DNA of 64,000 nt from Pratylenchus scribneri (lineage: Eukaryota; Nematoda; Chromadorea; Rhabditida; Pratylenchidae), in assembly GCA_030063045.1 (NCBI GenBank), contig JAQSEB010000145.1:1364001-1428000 (forward strand). Direction: 5' to 3'. Position numbers and translations under genes: made by a program. This document shows, in pieces, positions 35,875-48,599 of this stretch (its first letter is position 1; each line of letters starts with the position of its first letter). The notes under the pieces were generated by a model. The model saw only the letters and a program-made list of their open reading frames with translations. It made no database searches and had not been told where the DNA came from.

Positions 35875-37685
35875 TTTGCCTGGTTGCAAATGAAAAGGAA
35901 GTGGGAATGTTTTGATGAATGATGGAAATCAAATAAATTCATTCATTCAATTTATTAATTTTTCTAAATTAAAAAAGAATTAATAAATTTTATTTAAATT
36001 CTAGCAATGTCAATTTTAGTCTAAAATGTTTAATTTAGGTAAATAAATGCTTTGAATTATTAATAAAATATTTGTTGATTTTTATTTCCATATTTTCGAA
36101 TAATTAGTGATTTATTTTCAGAATAAGCAAGCTAAAGAAAAAGCTGAAATAATGACAAAAGAATAGGCTAATGAAAAATTTGAGTGGATAATAAAATAAA
36201 ACAAATTCCGCGAAAGGCGAATTCCTCTCTTCATTCTCTCCTTTTTGGGATTTAGAGCAAAATAAAAGCGGAAAAGTGGATTGCAATGGGGGGCACATTT
36301 GGAGGAGGCCATTTTGTTGTTGTGCGGGAATTGTGGACAAGAATGGAAAGGGCCACAGTCTTGGTTTAAATCGAATTACGCGGAAATGTGTTTGGAGGGG
36401 AAAAGGGCGGAAACAAGCATAGTAAAAGAATAAAAGGAAGGAGGGACAAAGAATTTGGTGAAAGGAGTGAAACAATTTTTATTACTTTTTGTTCCAGAAA
36501 GGAAATTATGCACAATTTTAGTGGAATAAATGGGAAAAAAAATAGTAAAAATGGCAAAGAAAAATATAAATTAATTGTAAGATTTATTTACTTTATATTA
36601 GAGAGTGTACCCGAATTTTTTATTTGATCAATATCTCAACAATGCTTCAAACTAATAATAAAAATTTTATTGGAATGGCAAAAAAAAAACAATAACTGTT
36701 GCCCTTGGCTTATTTTAACTATTTTGGTCATTCTTTATTTTTATTCCAATTTCTGTCAAATTCGTCAATTGTTTCTCTGATAAAATTTTTGTAATATTTT
36801 TCTTTTAAATTAAAAATATATATTGATAATTTACAATTAATTTATGGGGAAAAAGATCGGTTTCTCAAGATAATTTCCTTCAGATTATATTTCTTCTAAT
36901 CCCTTAGACCTTCTTTTTATGTCCGGGCTGATGGGATTGGAATTGGATTAGCAGAGAATAAGGCTGATCAGTGATCAGTCCCTCTTATAAGCAGATTTAT
37001 TTAAAGAAATCCTTTTACCACTTTCTTCTTTTAATCAATTTGTTCATCAGCACAGAGGTAATCCAATTAATCACGTAAAAAATTTTTGAATTCTTTGCCC
37101 TTTTCCATTTTCTTATAATTTTGACATCGATAAAAAATCTTTCATAACCCAAAAATAAGAAATATTCCCAAAATAATTTAAAAAATTTTTCAATTTGCCT
37201 TTAAGGAAAAAATTTTTCCATTAACTCAAATTAAAAAAGTCTCTAAAATTTTTAAAAAATTTTAACACCAGCCAAACTGTATCAAATCAGAAACAGAAAT
37301 CAATGGCTTGCTTTTGGCGGATGCTATTGAAAAGAAGAGAGTTTGGGTGTTGGAGGCTGCACAAATAAATGGAATAAAGGGGAAGGAAAAAGGAAGGAGA
37401 ATAAAAGGTGGGTGCGCAATGTGTGCGCATTTTATGGTTGCTGGCGGGGTAAAGGAGGGATCGGCGGAAGGAGGATGGACTTGTTTTGGTGGTGAAGGTT
37501 GAAGAGGTGGAAAATGGTGATGGAAATTGGAGGTGGAAAGGGGATTTAGGAAAGGGATTGAAGGTGTGCGCGATGCTCACGTCGTTTGGTGGTGCCCATT
37601 TACGGGGGGATTGCGCATCATTATCGTTTTCCACGTCCCCACATTATTTTTGGGGAGCGGAAGGAGTGGAAATGTGTGGAAGAAT
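35875..37685. other. Intergenic region upstream of the transporter, no gene seen
   Basis: AT-rich with purine-rich patches near 36120-36480 and 37290-37680. Open frames on both strands there are low-complexity (Ser/Phe/Pro or Lys/Gly) and share no family feature. It may include transporter promoter sequence, but no motif was recognised. Confidence 0.5.
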
Positions 37686-37689
37686 TATT

Positions 37690-38105
37690 TATTTATGGGA
37701 AATATTTAAAATTGCGAAAAAAATATTGAAAATTGCGAAAAGAGTATTGAAAATTGCGAAAAGTTTATACCGGTTTAACGGTTTGCCCAAAATTCACAAA
37801 CCATATACCATTGGATAGAGCTCGTCAAGACGCATCGAATGGTATATAATTTGTCATGGTTTAATTGGTTTTGAACCAAAACCCACAAGATGGTTTAAGT
37901 GGTTTAAAACCCTTAATTTTTGATCAAACCACGACAAATATATACCAATCGACGCGTCTTGACGAGATCTATCGATTGGGTATAAGGATTGGGGGTCTAG
38001 GACAAACCGTTAAACCGTTATAAACTTTTCGCAATTTTCAATACTCTTTTCGCAATTTTCAATGTTTTTTTCGCAATTTTCAATGTTTTTTTCGCAAAAT
38101 TAAAT
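37690..38105. mobile_element. Variant inverted-repeat element with AAAATTGCGAAAA arms
   Basis: The left flank has three copies of ATTGAAAATTGCGAAAA-type sequence; the right flank has three TTTTCGCAATTTTCAAT copies in mirror. Inner arms GAGCTCGTCAAGACGCATCG and CGACGCGTCTTGACGAGATC. Same subfamily as 22640-22975. Confidence 0.8.
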
Positions 38106-38639
38106 ACCATCCTTTATTTATTTGGAATTGGAACAAATCCAACAAAGTGTTATGGTGTAAAATGGATTTTTTGATAGTATAATTTGGAATGAATGAGATT
38201 TGTTAATAATTTTTAAATTATAATTAAATGAATGAAATAAATATGTTTTTCCATGTCTTAAGGCTTATAATGGGGACTTTAATAACATTAAAAAATCAGG
38301 TATTTTTACAAATTAACAATACATTTATATTTAAATTTAAATGCATGATTTAATATTAAAATTAATTTACACACCAAAATAATTTTATTAAGAATTTTCA
38401 AAGGTCAAATAAAAAGATTTCTATTTGAGTAAAAAGTCTAATTTTTGTTTTATCATTTTAATTCTTCAAAACGGACTTAAAATTCAATAAATTAAATTTT
38501 TGCACTTTGGAAAGCTAAAATATATAAAAATCTATTTCCAAATGGTATAAGTGCCCAAAATTGATATTGATAAATGAGATTAAAATGTCCATTAAGCGGA
38601 ATTGAATCATATAAAGCAGCTGGTAAATGGGACCAAATG

Positions 38640-39127
38640 ATGACTGAGGACTGACCCAAGTGGAGTGGACGAAAAGGCAGCTGACTGGACTGATGATGAT
38701 GATGAGCCCATGGGCTTTACTAAATGGGACCAATAGTGTACCTGTGGCGCTGCGTGTTGATTTTTTACGTGGGGGAGCAGGTGAGTGGAAGATTACAAGA
38801 AAAAATCGAGATTGTGTATATTTGTATGAGGAGAATCAAAAGAGGGCCATGATGAAGAGCAAAAGCAGAGGTCCGTTAGCCTCTAAAATGGGCCGACACT
38901 GACTGAGGTGGCCACTGTTGTGTTTATGTTGTGTAATCGGAAAATTGGAAAGGAAGGGTGGCTCTGGCCGACTGACTCTATTGATGACAGCCACCCGGCT
39001 GGACAAAAGCAAAAGAGAGGATCATTTTTGCTTTCACAACGGTGACAAAAGCCCAACGAAAATGGGAAGGGAGGAAAGGAGAAAAAGATTGATGACACTC
39101 ATCAATTAGTCCGGCTAAAATTAATGA
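38640..39127. other. GC-richer, gene-free stretch with purine bias
   Basis: Several short runs such as GGACTGACCCAAGTGG and GGCCGACACTGACTGAGG. No splice-compatible coding series was found on either strand. Confidence 0.4.
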
Positions 39128-40180
39128 AGGGGAGAAAAAGTAGGATGCTAAAATGGCAGAGATGGGATTGGAGGAAAGATTAAGAGAAATTGACAATGGC
39201 CAATGGCTACTTTTAATTGGGGATTAGGCAACATTGGCCTAGTTTAAGAAGAGAAGGAAATGCTGGCTTTGTTTCCAAATGGCAAAGAAGGAAATTCGAT
39301 TAAAACAAAAAAAGTGCCCATTTCGGCATTTTTATTGTAGGCCTATTTCGATGACACCAACTTTGATGGGAAAAGAAGGGGCAGAAAAGTGTCAAAATAA
39401 GAAGAAAGCAATATACAGGGAGAAGTAGGATGCTAAAATGGCAGAGATGGGATTGGAGGAAAGATTAAGTGAAATTGACAATGGCCAATGGCCACTTTTA
39501 ATTGAAGGATTAGGCAACATTGGGCCAAGATGAAAATTCGTGCAAAAACTGACTTTGGGGTACTAGGTACTACTTATAGAATTTAGGTCCGCTTTTTTCC
39601 TCACAAAAGAAAAAGTGAAAAGTACCCCTTTGGATCATGGGGATTAGGGTTAAGGTTATTCGGTAATAGGTTACGAATATGATGAGGTAAAAATCATCTC
39701 ACGTATCCCCTAACTTCCAAGGAATTCTTCACCTTTACGCTTCTCAAAAAAGAGGATTTAAACTGGATAAGTGCCATTTTGGCTCCCAAAATACAAAAAA
39801 GAAGCTAAATGCTCGATTGGCATTCAAGCCAATCGGTAATTTTATATTTTATCAAAAATTAATTATTGAAGAAATAGGCAATTATAAAAATGACGGAAGG
39901 AAGATTAAGTGAAATTGACGATGGCCAATGGCCACTTTTAATTGTGGATTAGGCAACATTTAGCCCAGCAGATGAAATTCGTGCAAAAATGCTGAAATTT
40001 CCTTTTCAAAAGGCAAAGGAGGAAATTGGTCAAAGATGGAAATTGGAAAGGCAGTTGAAAAAAAGAAATATGCCCATTTGGAATAAGTCGGCATTTTTAT
40101 GGGAGGAAGAAGCGGCGGCACCAACTTTGATGGGGAAAAATAAGGAGCGGAAATGCGCTAAAAGAAGCAGAAAGCAATAC
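39128..40180. repeat. Locally duplicated intergenic segment
   Basis: GGAAAGATTAAG(A/T)GAAATTGA and CAATGGCC(A)CTTTTAATTG occur at about 39170, 39455 and 39900. A second part (AATTCG/GGTC.., CCATTT..GGCATTTTTAT, ACCAACTTTGATGGG, AGAAGAAAGCAATA) follows the first and third. The copies differ by small indels and no frame is kept. Confidence 0.65.
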
Positions 40181-40199
40181 AAGTTAAAACGGGCAATGT

Positions 40200-41340
40200 T
40201 TCCTTCCTTCCTCCCATCGGTCCCGGAGAAATATATGTTTCCGAAAGCAGGCTGAAATCCCCTCCAACTTTTCGGCTTCTGGCCCTTCCAAATTCCCCTT
40301 GGCCCCAACCACCACAGAGGGAAAGGCCGAGACCGTCAAGGGAGGTGGACGAAGCGATATTATAGAGTAGGATTGGTGACTTTTCTCCAACAAAGTCCTC
40401 CCTTTTGCTTTTGCTTCTGCTTCGACGGGATGGCGGAAGGCGGTGGTGGGGTGGTCCCGAGAGTCATTAACCCTCATCCCCTTCCTTCCTTTCCGCCTCC
40501 CTCCACTCAACCCATTGGACCGGAAGGAAGGCTGGATGGCTGACTGGCGGGTGAATGACCCTAATAGTTTGAAAATTGGTGGCCGCCTGTCATTGAGAAG
40601 CCAGCCCAGAATATGCTGCTGCTGGTCATTGACCTCCCTTTCGTGTTTTGGCCTCTGCCATCAAGGAAAATGAGCATAAAAGCGGCCAAAAGAATTAATT
40701 ATTAAAATATGAATGTGAGCTGCCCATTGGAACATATTTATGATGGATTGATTTTGGGGTTTTGTGTGTTCAAAACAACAATAACATTTTAATAAATGAC
40801 AGCGAAAAATATTGGTGGGAATGAAATTGAAATGTGCTATAAAATAGGAATGGATGCCGTATAAAATTGGGCCATAAATAAAATTAATTAATGTGTGCCA
40901 GCGCAAAATGCGGCATTTTTAATTTTCATTTTGGCCAATGGCAAAATGGGGATGTGCCGGCTTATAAGGCCTATATTATATTCTTTGGTCGTTGGGCGGC
41001 ACAAAATGAGCATATATTTTGACGGGAAGAAGATTGAGTGCGGCAGATTTATGTCCGGGGGAATATGTATTTGAAGCCTGCATTGGGTGTCCCCATTCGT
41101 GTGCCTCCTTCTTCGCAGAGATTTCCTCCTAGTCGTAGTCGCCTATTTTCCCCGTCCCGAGTTCCCGAGGGAATAATTAGCCGCGAGGGAGGCCTCCAAC
41201 AAAATGGACAAGTGGATGGGATGGATGTGGTGGAGGAAAAGCGCAGCAGCAGCGGAGGCGAGAAAATGAGCAAAATAATAAATTTGTGCGCCTACAAATT
41301 GTGGGTGGAACACACAAGCAAACAAATAAAATAGAGATTG
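40200..41340. other. GC-rich island without a convincing gene
   Basis: Visibly higher in G and C than its surroundings, with long overlapping frames on both strands that lack any recognised domain. Could be a distal promoter or enhancer, a first non-coding exon, or decayed sequence. Confidence 0.4.
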
Positions 41341-41584
41341 ACTGAAATTGGCATTGACATTTATCTACCCCTTAACATTAATTTTAATTCATTTGCGCGC
41401 ACGAATAGCAGGGCAGTGGACAACAACAAATTAAGCATCGTTGATTTGAATGGTTAATTAAATTGTAGGGAAATTAAGATATCATTGTACTTGAATTTGG
41501 ATAGAATTTATTCAAGAAAATTGATTTTAATATTTTTAGGATTTTTAAGAAATGACAGGCAGAAATAGGGAAACTGAGGAAATT

Positions 41585-41770
41585 AAAATTAGTGAAACAG
41601 GCGAAATTAAAATTTAGTCAAACAGGCAGAATTAAAACTTAGTCAACCAGGCGGAATTAAAACTTTGTCAACCAGGCGGAATTAAAACTTTGTCAAACAG
41701 GTGGAATTAAAACTTAGTCATCCAGGCGGAATTAAAATAGGCGAAAACAATATAATGTAAAACAGGTGGA
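41585..41770. repeat. Minisatellite, AGGCGGAATTAAAAC unit
   Basis: Six to eight units of roughly 28 bp, AGGCGGAATTAAAAC + TTAGTCAACC with variants. The motif is the reverse complement of the TTTTAATTCCGCCT motif in the minisatellite at 48600. Confidence 0.8.
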
Positions 41771-42355
41771 ATTAATTTAAAATAATAGACACTAATAATT
41801 ATTTTAAAAAGGCAGAATTATTCTAATATTTGCAAATTTTGTCATATTTAATTCTCTTTAAAATTTTCTCCATTTTTATGTTGGGTTTTAAAATGAATAT
41901 TAAAGTCATTAAACAATGATTTTAGAAATAATTGCTCAAAAATAGAAGGAAACAATCCCAAACAAACAAATATGCATAAATAATTGTTTTGTCGGCGACC
42001 TATTCACATCACAGTCACAACTAAAAATTGGGACGATCCAAAACACAATGGACACAATGAAGAAGTGACCATGAATGAATGAATTGAATTGAATGAATTG
42101 CGCACTTGATGAGTTTGTTGGGAATGGCAATAATAAATTGAGGGAAAAGTGGAAGCGGATTGGGAATTGAATGGAGGCAATTGAAGGATGCTGGGATTTT
42201 CAGTTTATGTCAATTTGATCCAAATATTTAAAAAGAATTTCATTTTTATTTATTCATTTAATAGCACACAAATATTTGATATTTGAAAATTCATAGAAAT
42301 TTTTTGATTAATTATTTGGCAATATTAGTTTCGCGAATTTCATTTCGTTTACATT

Positions 42356-43145
42356 TCATTTCCTTGGGCCACAACGCTGTTGGTAACCTCGTTGCTGGAT
42401 CATTTGCTCCTTTTCCGGTGGCGGAAGTAATCTAATCAAAAAATTGAATTTAGATAATTTTGAAATAAAATTTAAAATGAATTTCTTAAATTATATTCTT
42501 CAATGAGGGAATTTATTGATTCAATGTTTTTTAAAAAATAAGTGAATTCAAGAACGAAATTAAATATTATAGCTTATGGTCAAAAATTCTGTCAAAAATT
42601 TTTTTAAAAAATAATTTAATTCAATATATTTATTCAAATTTTTAAAATTTTTTCCTTTCTAAAATTTTTGACATAAAAAAATGATTTTTTTCTCAATTAT
42701 CTTAATCATATCAAATAAATTTTTAAAATTTAAATTTTGATTTAATTATTATTAATAAATTAAGCGTGAATTAACACTCACAAATGTTCGCGGCAAAGCC
42801 AAATTGGCCCATAGCGGCAAAGGCCATTGTCCAGTCCGCATGAGCCATGCTCCAGAGAAAGGTCGCAAATTGCGCATTTATAGCAGGATTTGTGGACTGA
42901 AAATATTTTTTAAAATTTTTATATTAATTGTTTTTGAAAATTTTATTATTAATTTATTTTTAAAAATAATTTTAAAATATTTTGAAAATTTTTATAATTA
43001 AATTGTTTTTACTTGTTTTCCGGTCCTTGACGACTTTCTCGCCCAACGGAATTTCTTGCTCGCATCGTTCACATTTTGGCCCCTTGAAAATGTCGAATGG
43101 CTTCTCGTAGCTCATTCCGAATGGTTGTACAAAATTGGTGGCCAT
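42356..43145 (-). CDS. Small single-LIM-domain protein
   Basis: 107 residues in three exons: 43013-43145, 42782-42896, 42356-42431, all GT-AG and in frame. Starts MATNFVQPFGMSYEKP. A LIM-type double zinc site is visible: C25-x2-C28-x17-H46-x2-C49-x2-C52-x2-C55, then C79-x2-H82. The last spacer (23 residues) is slightly longer than the common 16-21. LIM domains are protein-binding modules in cytoskeletal and nuclear adaptors; with one domain and no second module the partner cannot be guessed. The end is basic (MIQQRGYQQRCGPRK). It stands alone: 1.35 kb from the Skp1-like gene on the same strand, too far for a typical nematode operon. Confidence 0.82.
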
Positions 43146-44493
43146 TTTTAATTTTTGAATGGAATTAAATTTATCTAATGAATTAAATATTTTTAAAGCA
43201 ATTTTGGGTAAACTAAAATAAATTAATTTTTAGAATTTTACCAAACCGCAAATGAAATAATAAAAAAGAGCTATAAATTATTTTTTAATTATTTCGGAAT
43301 TTCACCGAAAGGGGATCAATTAAAAATAATTCTAAACTACTAAAAGCTTTTTAATTTGATTGAATTTTTTTATATAAATTTTTAAAAATAAATTCCGATA
43401 AAAATGAAAATAAAAGATTTATTTAGCCTAGAGAGAATTCGGAATTCTGTTGATTAAATATATTTTTGGGCTCTTTGTTGCCAATAATAAGAAAATATTT
43501 TCATCTTAAATAAGACTAAAGAATGTGCCCGGGGGCGAACTAATTAAATAGTCCACCACCAAAAGAGAATGGAATTTTCCCTTCCCTCTTCCATTTTTAT
43601 TTTTGGTTCTCTTTTGTCAAGGCCAAAATGAATAATGGATGGGATGAAATTGGGGATGTCAGTTGCCTGATGAAAATTTAAAGCCGAGAACACAGCTGTT
43701 CCCGATCAACCATGAGAAATGGGATTTTGGCTGCCTTCTTCAAATCAACCAATCGTCCTCAAACTTCAATCTTTGACATTTGACTTCCGGATCCGCGGAT
43801 TAGAGGGGTCAAACGCATTTAAATTAAAAGTCATAGGATCGACTAAAATCTAAAGGATTCAATGGATGAATGGAATGATTGATTGCACTTTTTAATATAA
43901 TTGTGTCAAGAGAAGTAATTAATTATGAATATTTAAAAATGGAAAGAAAGAAAGTATAGCTTCACAATGAAATCACAAGAAAAAATGATGAAAACAATTC
44001 TAGAATGAGAATTTTTAAATGGAAGAATGTAACTTCCGTTAAATCACAAGAAATTTTTTAAAAAGCTATATTGTTAGTTTAAAAGTTAATTGATTTATTT
44101 TTAAATCTAAATGGAAAATTGCTTTCAAAAATATTTATTTTTTTAGAAAATATTCCTTTTTATTTTTAAATTAATTTCATTTTTTATCTTTTTTAAATTC
44201 CTCCTTCCAAATTTTAAAATTGTCTTACATTTAAAATAGATACTAATTAAGTTAAAAGTTAATTTAAAAAAATTTTCCAGAAAGTTTTAATTCATAAATA
44301 AGTTTTTTTCTAAGATCTTTTTAAATTGTATTTTCTGGAAAAAATTTTTAGGCAATTTTGTTTTCAAAATTTTAATAAAAATCAACAAATTTTTATTTAA
44401 ATTGGATGAAATTTTTGATCAATTTAAATTATTTTAATTTAACAAATTTTAATTTCCGATTAAACAATTATCCAATCCATCGATTTTTATACT
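43146..44493. other. Intergenic stretch, nothing recognised
   Basis: AT-rich between the LIM gene and the Skp1-like gene. A GC-richer patch at about 43510-43850 has no open frame of note. Confidence 0.5.
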
Positions 44494-47400
44494 TTATAGG
44501 CGCTGAACCCATTCTTCATTGATGTCTTCTTCGGAATTTGCAAATATTTTCTTCAATTCTTTCATCCCATTTGCCTCCATTTCCTCTAAAATTTGTTGTC
44601 GCTGTTCTAATAAATGCAGAATGCCTTGCTTATAGCAATTCATGGAAGTCATGTCCTTATAGCGTTTTGCATTTAGTAGCAATGTTCGTTGAAATTCCTT
44701 TTCGACTAGGAGCAATTTGTCCATGTGTTCAATGGCCCGCAACAAAGTGGACTAAAAAAATTCAAATTTAGAAAAAATTTTAGATTAAATTATTCGAAAA
44801 TAGGAAATGAGAAATCCAAAACTATGGCGGCCAAAACTAGGCTATTTATATATGTTACGTCGAATCTTGGAAATTGACGATTTCCAAAAATCGGCGTTGA
44901 CGAATTTTGGAAATCTCGGCTTCTTGGCGTCATACAGACTCGAGAGTAGGCTCATTCGATTCGACATGGTCGATTTAGTCTATGATAGGGTTAGGGTAGG
45001 GTTATGGTTAAGGGCGGCATGGGTTTTAAGGGCTTAGGGCTTGGGTAAAAGTATACCGATTTGTAATTGAAATTTCATATAGTAAATCCACCATGTAGAA
45101 TCGAATGAGTATACTCTCGAGTCTGTACGATTCCTAGAAGCCGAGATTTCCAAAATTCGTCAACGCCGATTTCCGGAAATCGTCAATTTCCAATAATCGT
45201 TGTAACATATATAAAGTTTATTACATTTCGATTGAGTGTGCTTTTATTTTATAAAAAAGAACCCTTTTTTAAATATTTGAGGTAGTTTTCCTTACATTTA
45301 TAAGTTTCTTTTTGTTATTCTCTATCAAAAGTTTATCAATTTGGTCATCAGCAGGAATTGGCTCCGCATTAATCGAATTAATTATGTTTTCAATGAAATT
45401 CAGTGTGTTTAACATTTCCATTCGCAATGATCGATATGCCAGAAAATTTGATGCTTTCCATTGAACCGAAGGCCGGCCATGTTGCAAAGATGGAATATAT
45501 GCTCCGGGTTGTCCAAAATACCAATTGGGATTTTTTTCAATAATAAATATATTGAGGGTGTCCTTAAAAAAGTATTTATTAATAAATATTATAATTAAGA
45601 CGAGATAATTTTGGTTACTTTAAATCAGAAACCGGTTTTAGATCCAGCAAACCTTATAACATTTCGTAGATCTCATCGATTCGCATCGATTTGTATATAA
45701 TTTATCATGGTTTTATCCAAAAGGGTATTAAACCGTTTAAATCATTTTTCCAATTTTGGTTTTAAATGCCTCGACAACTTATATACCAATCGATGCGTCT
45801 CGATTAGATCTACATCATAAGGTATTTAGTTTGTGGGGTCTAATATCAGTTACTAATTTATTAGAAGTCAAAAACTGTTTTTTCTGCAAAAAAAAATATT
45901 TCTATTCTGCAAAAAATATTTTTCGATACATTTATATAAATTTATTTATTCATAAATTATTTAATTTTTACAGAATTGAATAAATCTCAAAAATATCGAA
46001 AAAAAATATTGTTTTTGGTATTTGACTTAAATTATTAGAATTATTGTAAAAACTTGCCATCCATTTTGGCCAATTTTTTCTGACTCCATCCGCCAAATAA
46101 TTGTAAGCGTCTCGATTCAATGGCAGCAACCAACGTTGATCAGAGAGAGATAATTTGGCAAAAATTGGATGTATCAGTTCTGGAGGAAGAGGATTTTTTA
46201 ATTTTAAAATAGTTTTATTTCCTTTCCAAATGTTTGGTAGTTTTTCCTAATAAAATAAATAAATTAAATAAATTGGGTGAACAATTTTCGAAGTACTTTT
46301 TTGAAGGGAATATCAAATTCCCGATAAATTGCTGCCTTTTCCTCTGAAGTCAAATCCTAAAATTTGAAAATTATTATTTTTTACTTATTTAAAAAAAGCT
46401 AACATCAATAAGGCATAAGTTTTCTCGGACTCGTTCCAAATTGTTCGCTTTAATAACAAAAAAGGCAAATTCTTGAATACCTATGAATTAAAAAATAATT
46501 AATATTTTATAAATAGTTATTTATTGAGCATTTTATTGGGATGTCATTTTTTGTCATTAAAAAATTATTTTTTGTATCAAAAGTAATTTTTGACTTCTAA
46601 TAAATCAGTAAACTTTATTCACCCCACAATCCTTATACCAATTTGTAGATCTCATCGAAATGCATCGATTGGTATAAAATTATCAGAGTTTATCAAAATT
46701 AAAGGGTATTAAACCGTTAAACCATATTTCAAGTTTTTGGTTTTTTAAACTCTTTAATTTTGGGCCAAACCATTACAAATTATTTATCATTCGACGCATT
46801 GTTATAAGGTTTGTAGTTCTAAAACCGGTTTTGATTCATTTATTACAAGGCAATCGAAAAAAAAAGATTACTCATTTTATAGGTTTATATTCTTAAAGTA
46901 AATTAAATATTTTGTGAATTTCATAAGAATGCATATTCATTTGGAGGGATGTAATGTAAATTAAAAAATTAAAAGAAAATGATTTTAAAAAAATGTTTTA
47001 ATCCCCATGACCATAACTAACAATAATGGTATAAAGATGGTAGATCGAGAAAATTTGCGGCCAAATACAGCTCTTTGACCTCCTCCAAATCCACTTTCTT
47101 TTCGCTACCAAAACCAAATTGACGTTCCCATTCATCCAATTTGAACCAAATTTGCTGTTAAAATAATTTTAAATATTTATTTACAAATCCGGACCTGTCC
47201 AGTTTCTTTTCCAAATTTAAGTTCAAATTCGGGTTGCCCATGTCTGTGTCGCATCCAGTTCACAATTTGACGCAAGCATTTGGCAGAAATGGTTGGCAAA
47301 TTGAAGACAAAAGGCGAATCCTTATTCATGTTGTTTTTTTCCTTGACCGCAATTTCATCTTCTTGCCCCAAATATGTCCACATATCCGCGAATACCTGAG

Positions 47401-48105
47401 ATTGCATCATCAGGCACCATGGGACCTGAAAAAAGCAATCAAATTTCAGTTTTAAAATTTAAATTTTAACCTCAAAGATCTTTTCCTCCTTTGTACGGCA
47501 TTGAACTTTTCGTTTCAGTTGGGCCTCTGTGAATTTGGTGTTCTCAACTGAAAGTGATGAATTGTCAATTTTAATAAAATATTTTAAACATTTAAATTGA
47601 CCTTTTCCTTCGCCATTTCCCAAAATGAGTGGCAATTCGATGGCAATGTTTTCTTCAACAGAATCTGGAATATTTCGGCCTTTCTTGAACATCTGTTTTT
47701 GATGAAGTGTTTCAAAAAATGATTCAATTTGTTTTTTGTATAGGTAATTTTCTTCCGGCTTCTGCTGAAGGCTATCGACAAAATTTGGAATTTGACATAG
47801 ATTTGAAGACTGAGAAGTAACTGATGGATTTTGGGGAATAAAATTGAATTGGCCGGGATAGGGTTGCATTAGCATCGTTTGCTGTTGAGATAGCCGATGA
47901 TTGGAATGCATCACTTTAAATAATTAAATTAAAATTGTTAAATAAAAATAAAAAAATGACTATTCGTTCCAAATTCCATTTGATTTGGAAGATTGGCAAC
48001 AGACGAACACTTTGGCTGCGTTTCCGCACCAATTTTTCTTTTTACACCTGCTTTCGTAGGAGCCACAACATTTTTACGTTTCGTTGATCCATTTCGTAAT
48101 TGCAT
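44494..48105 (-). CDS. Skp1-like protein fused to an F-box-like segment and coiled coil
   Basis: About 582 residues in ten exons: 47961-48105, 47602-47913, 47471-47547, 47195-47425, 47022-47154, 46404-46480, 46297-46356, 46058-46246, 45296-45562, 44494-44751. Residues 1-152 are polar, with an early basic patch. About 160-345 reads as a Skp1 fold along its length: an opening strand (CRTKEEKIFEV), QSQVFADMWTYL, LPTISAKCLRQIVNWMRH, then AANFLDLPSL and DLTSEEKAAIYREF at the helices that grip F-box proteins. Residues 365-405 look like an F-box (LPPELIHPIFAKLSLSD). Residues 409-582 are helical with a Gln/Glu/Lys-rich coil. Skp1 and F-box normally sit on separate SCF ubiquitin-ligase subunits. The junction after exon 8 needs a GC-AG intron (ATG|GCAAGT). 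Confidence 0.78.
44847..45213. mobile_element. 367-bp foldback element with TATATATGTTAC ends
   Basis: TATATATGTTAC at the left and GTAACATATATA at the right, with mirrored arms (TTGGAAATTGACGATTTCC and its partner, ACTCGAGAGTA and TACTCTCGAGT). It lies in the last intron of the Skp1-like gene and shares termini with the elements at 19785 and 62343. Confidence 0.85.
45615..45880. mobile_element. CCGGTTT inverted-repeat element
   Basis: Left arm AGAAACCGGTTTTAGATCC and GTAGATCTCATCGATTCGC; right arm CGATGCGTCTCGATTAGATC. It lies in intron 8 of the Skp1-like gene. Confidence 0.65.
46565..46865. mobile_element. CCGGTTT inverted-repeat element, partly decayed
   Basis: The left arm is complete (GTAGATCTCATCGAAATGC); the right arm is shortened between TTCGACGCATT and CTAAAACCGGTTTTGATTC. 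It lies in intron 5 of the Skp1-like gene. Confidence 0.6.
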
Positions 48106-48599
48106 TTTCGTCAAATTGATAATTATTATTATAAATTAAAAAAATTGCTACTGGATTGTAAAATTGAATTATAGAAAATGACATTGAATGGGTATTGGAA
48201 ATTTTCTACTGCCCATAGTAATTTTAAATTAAGGCAAAAATTAGGAAAAAATTTGGTGAATTATGATTGACAAATGAATGAAATAATTTTAAATTTATGA
48301 TCCTGCATTCTGCATGATGGCATTTCTCAACATTTACGGAGTAGAATAATGCCAATCTGCTTTGGTGATTTAGGGGTTAGGGCTGCAATCTTTGGGAATG
48401 TGTAATTGAATGATGAATATTTGAAAAATCGAAAATGTAAGAAAATTGCTCAAAGCAAATATGAATGAATTTGTTTGTTGAAGCAAATAAAAGGTTTTAT
48501 AAAAGCGATGTGATTGATTAATTTTTATAAATTATCTAAGAATGGATGAAATTTCCGCATGGCATTTTAAAGCCAGAAGCCATAAATTTTTTTTTCAGT

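Noticed and set aside
36104..36557. Several minus frames rich in Phe, Ser and Pro
   Set aside because: Low-complexity readings of a purine-rich plus strand, with no splice partners.
40184..40510. 108-codon minus frame in the GC island
   Set aside because: Overlaps other frames of similar length on both strands, has no domain, and part lies beside the duplicated intergenic segment.
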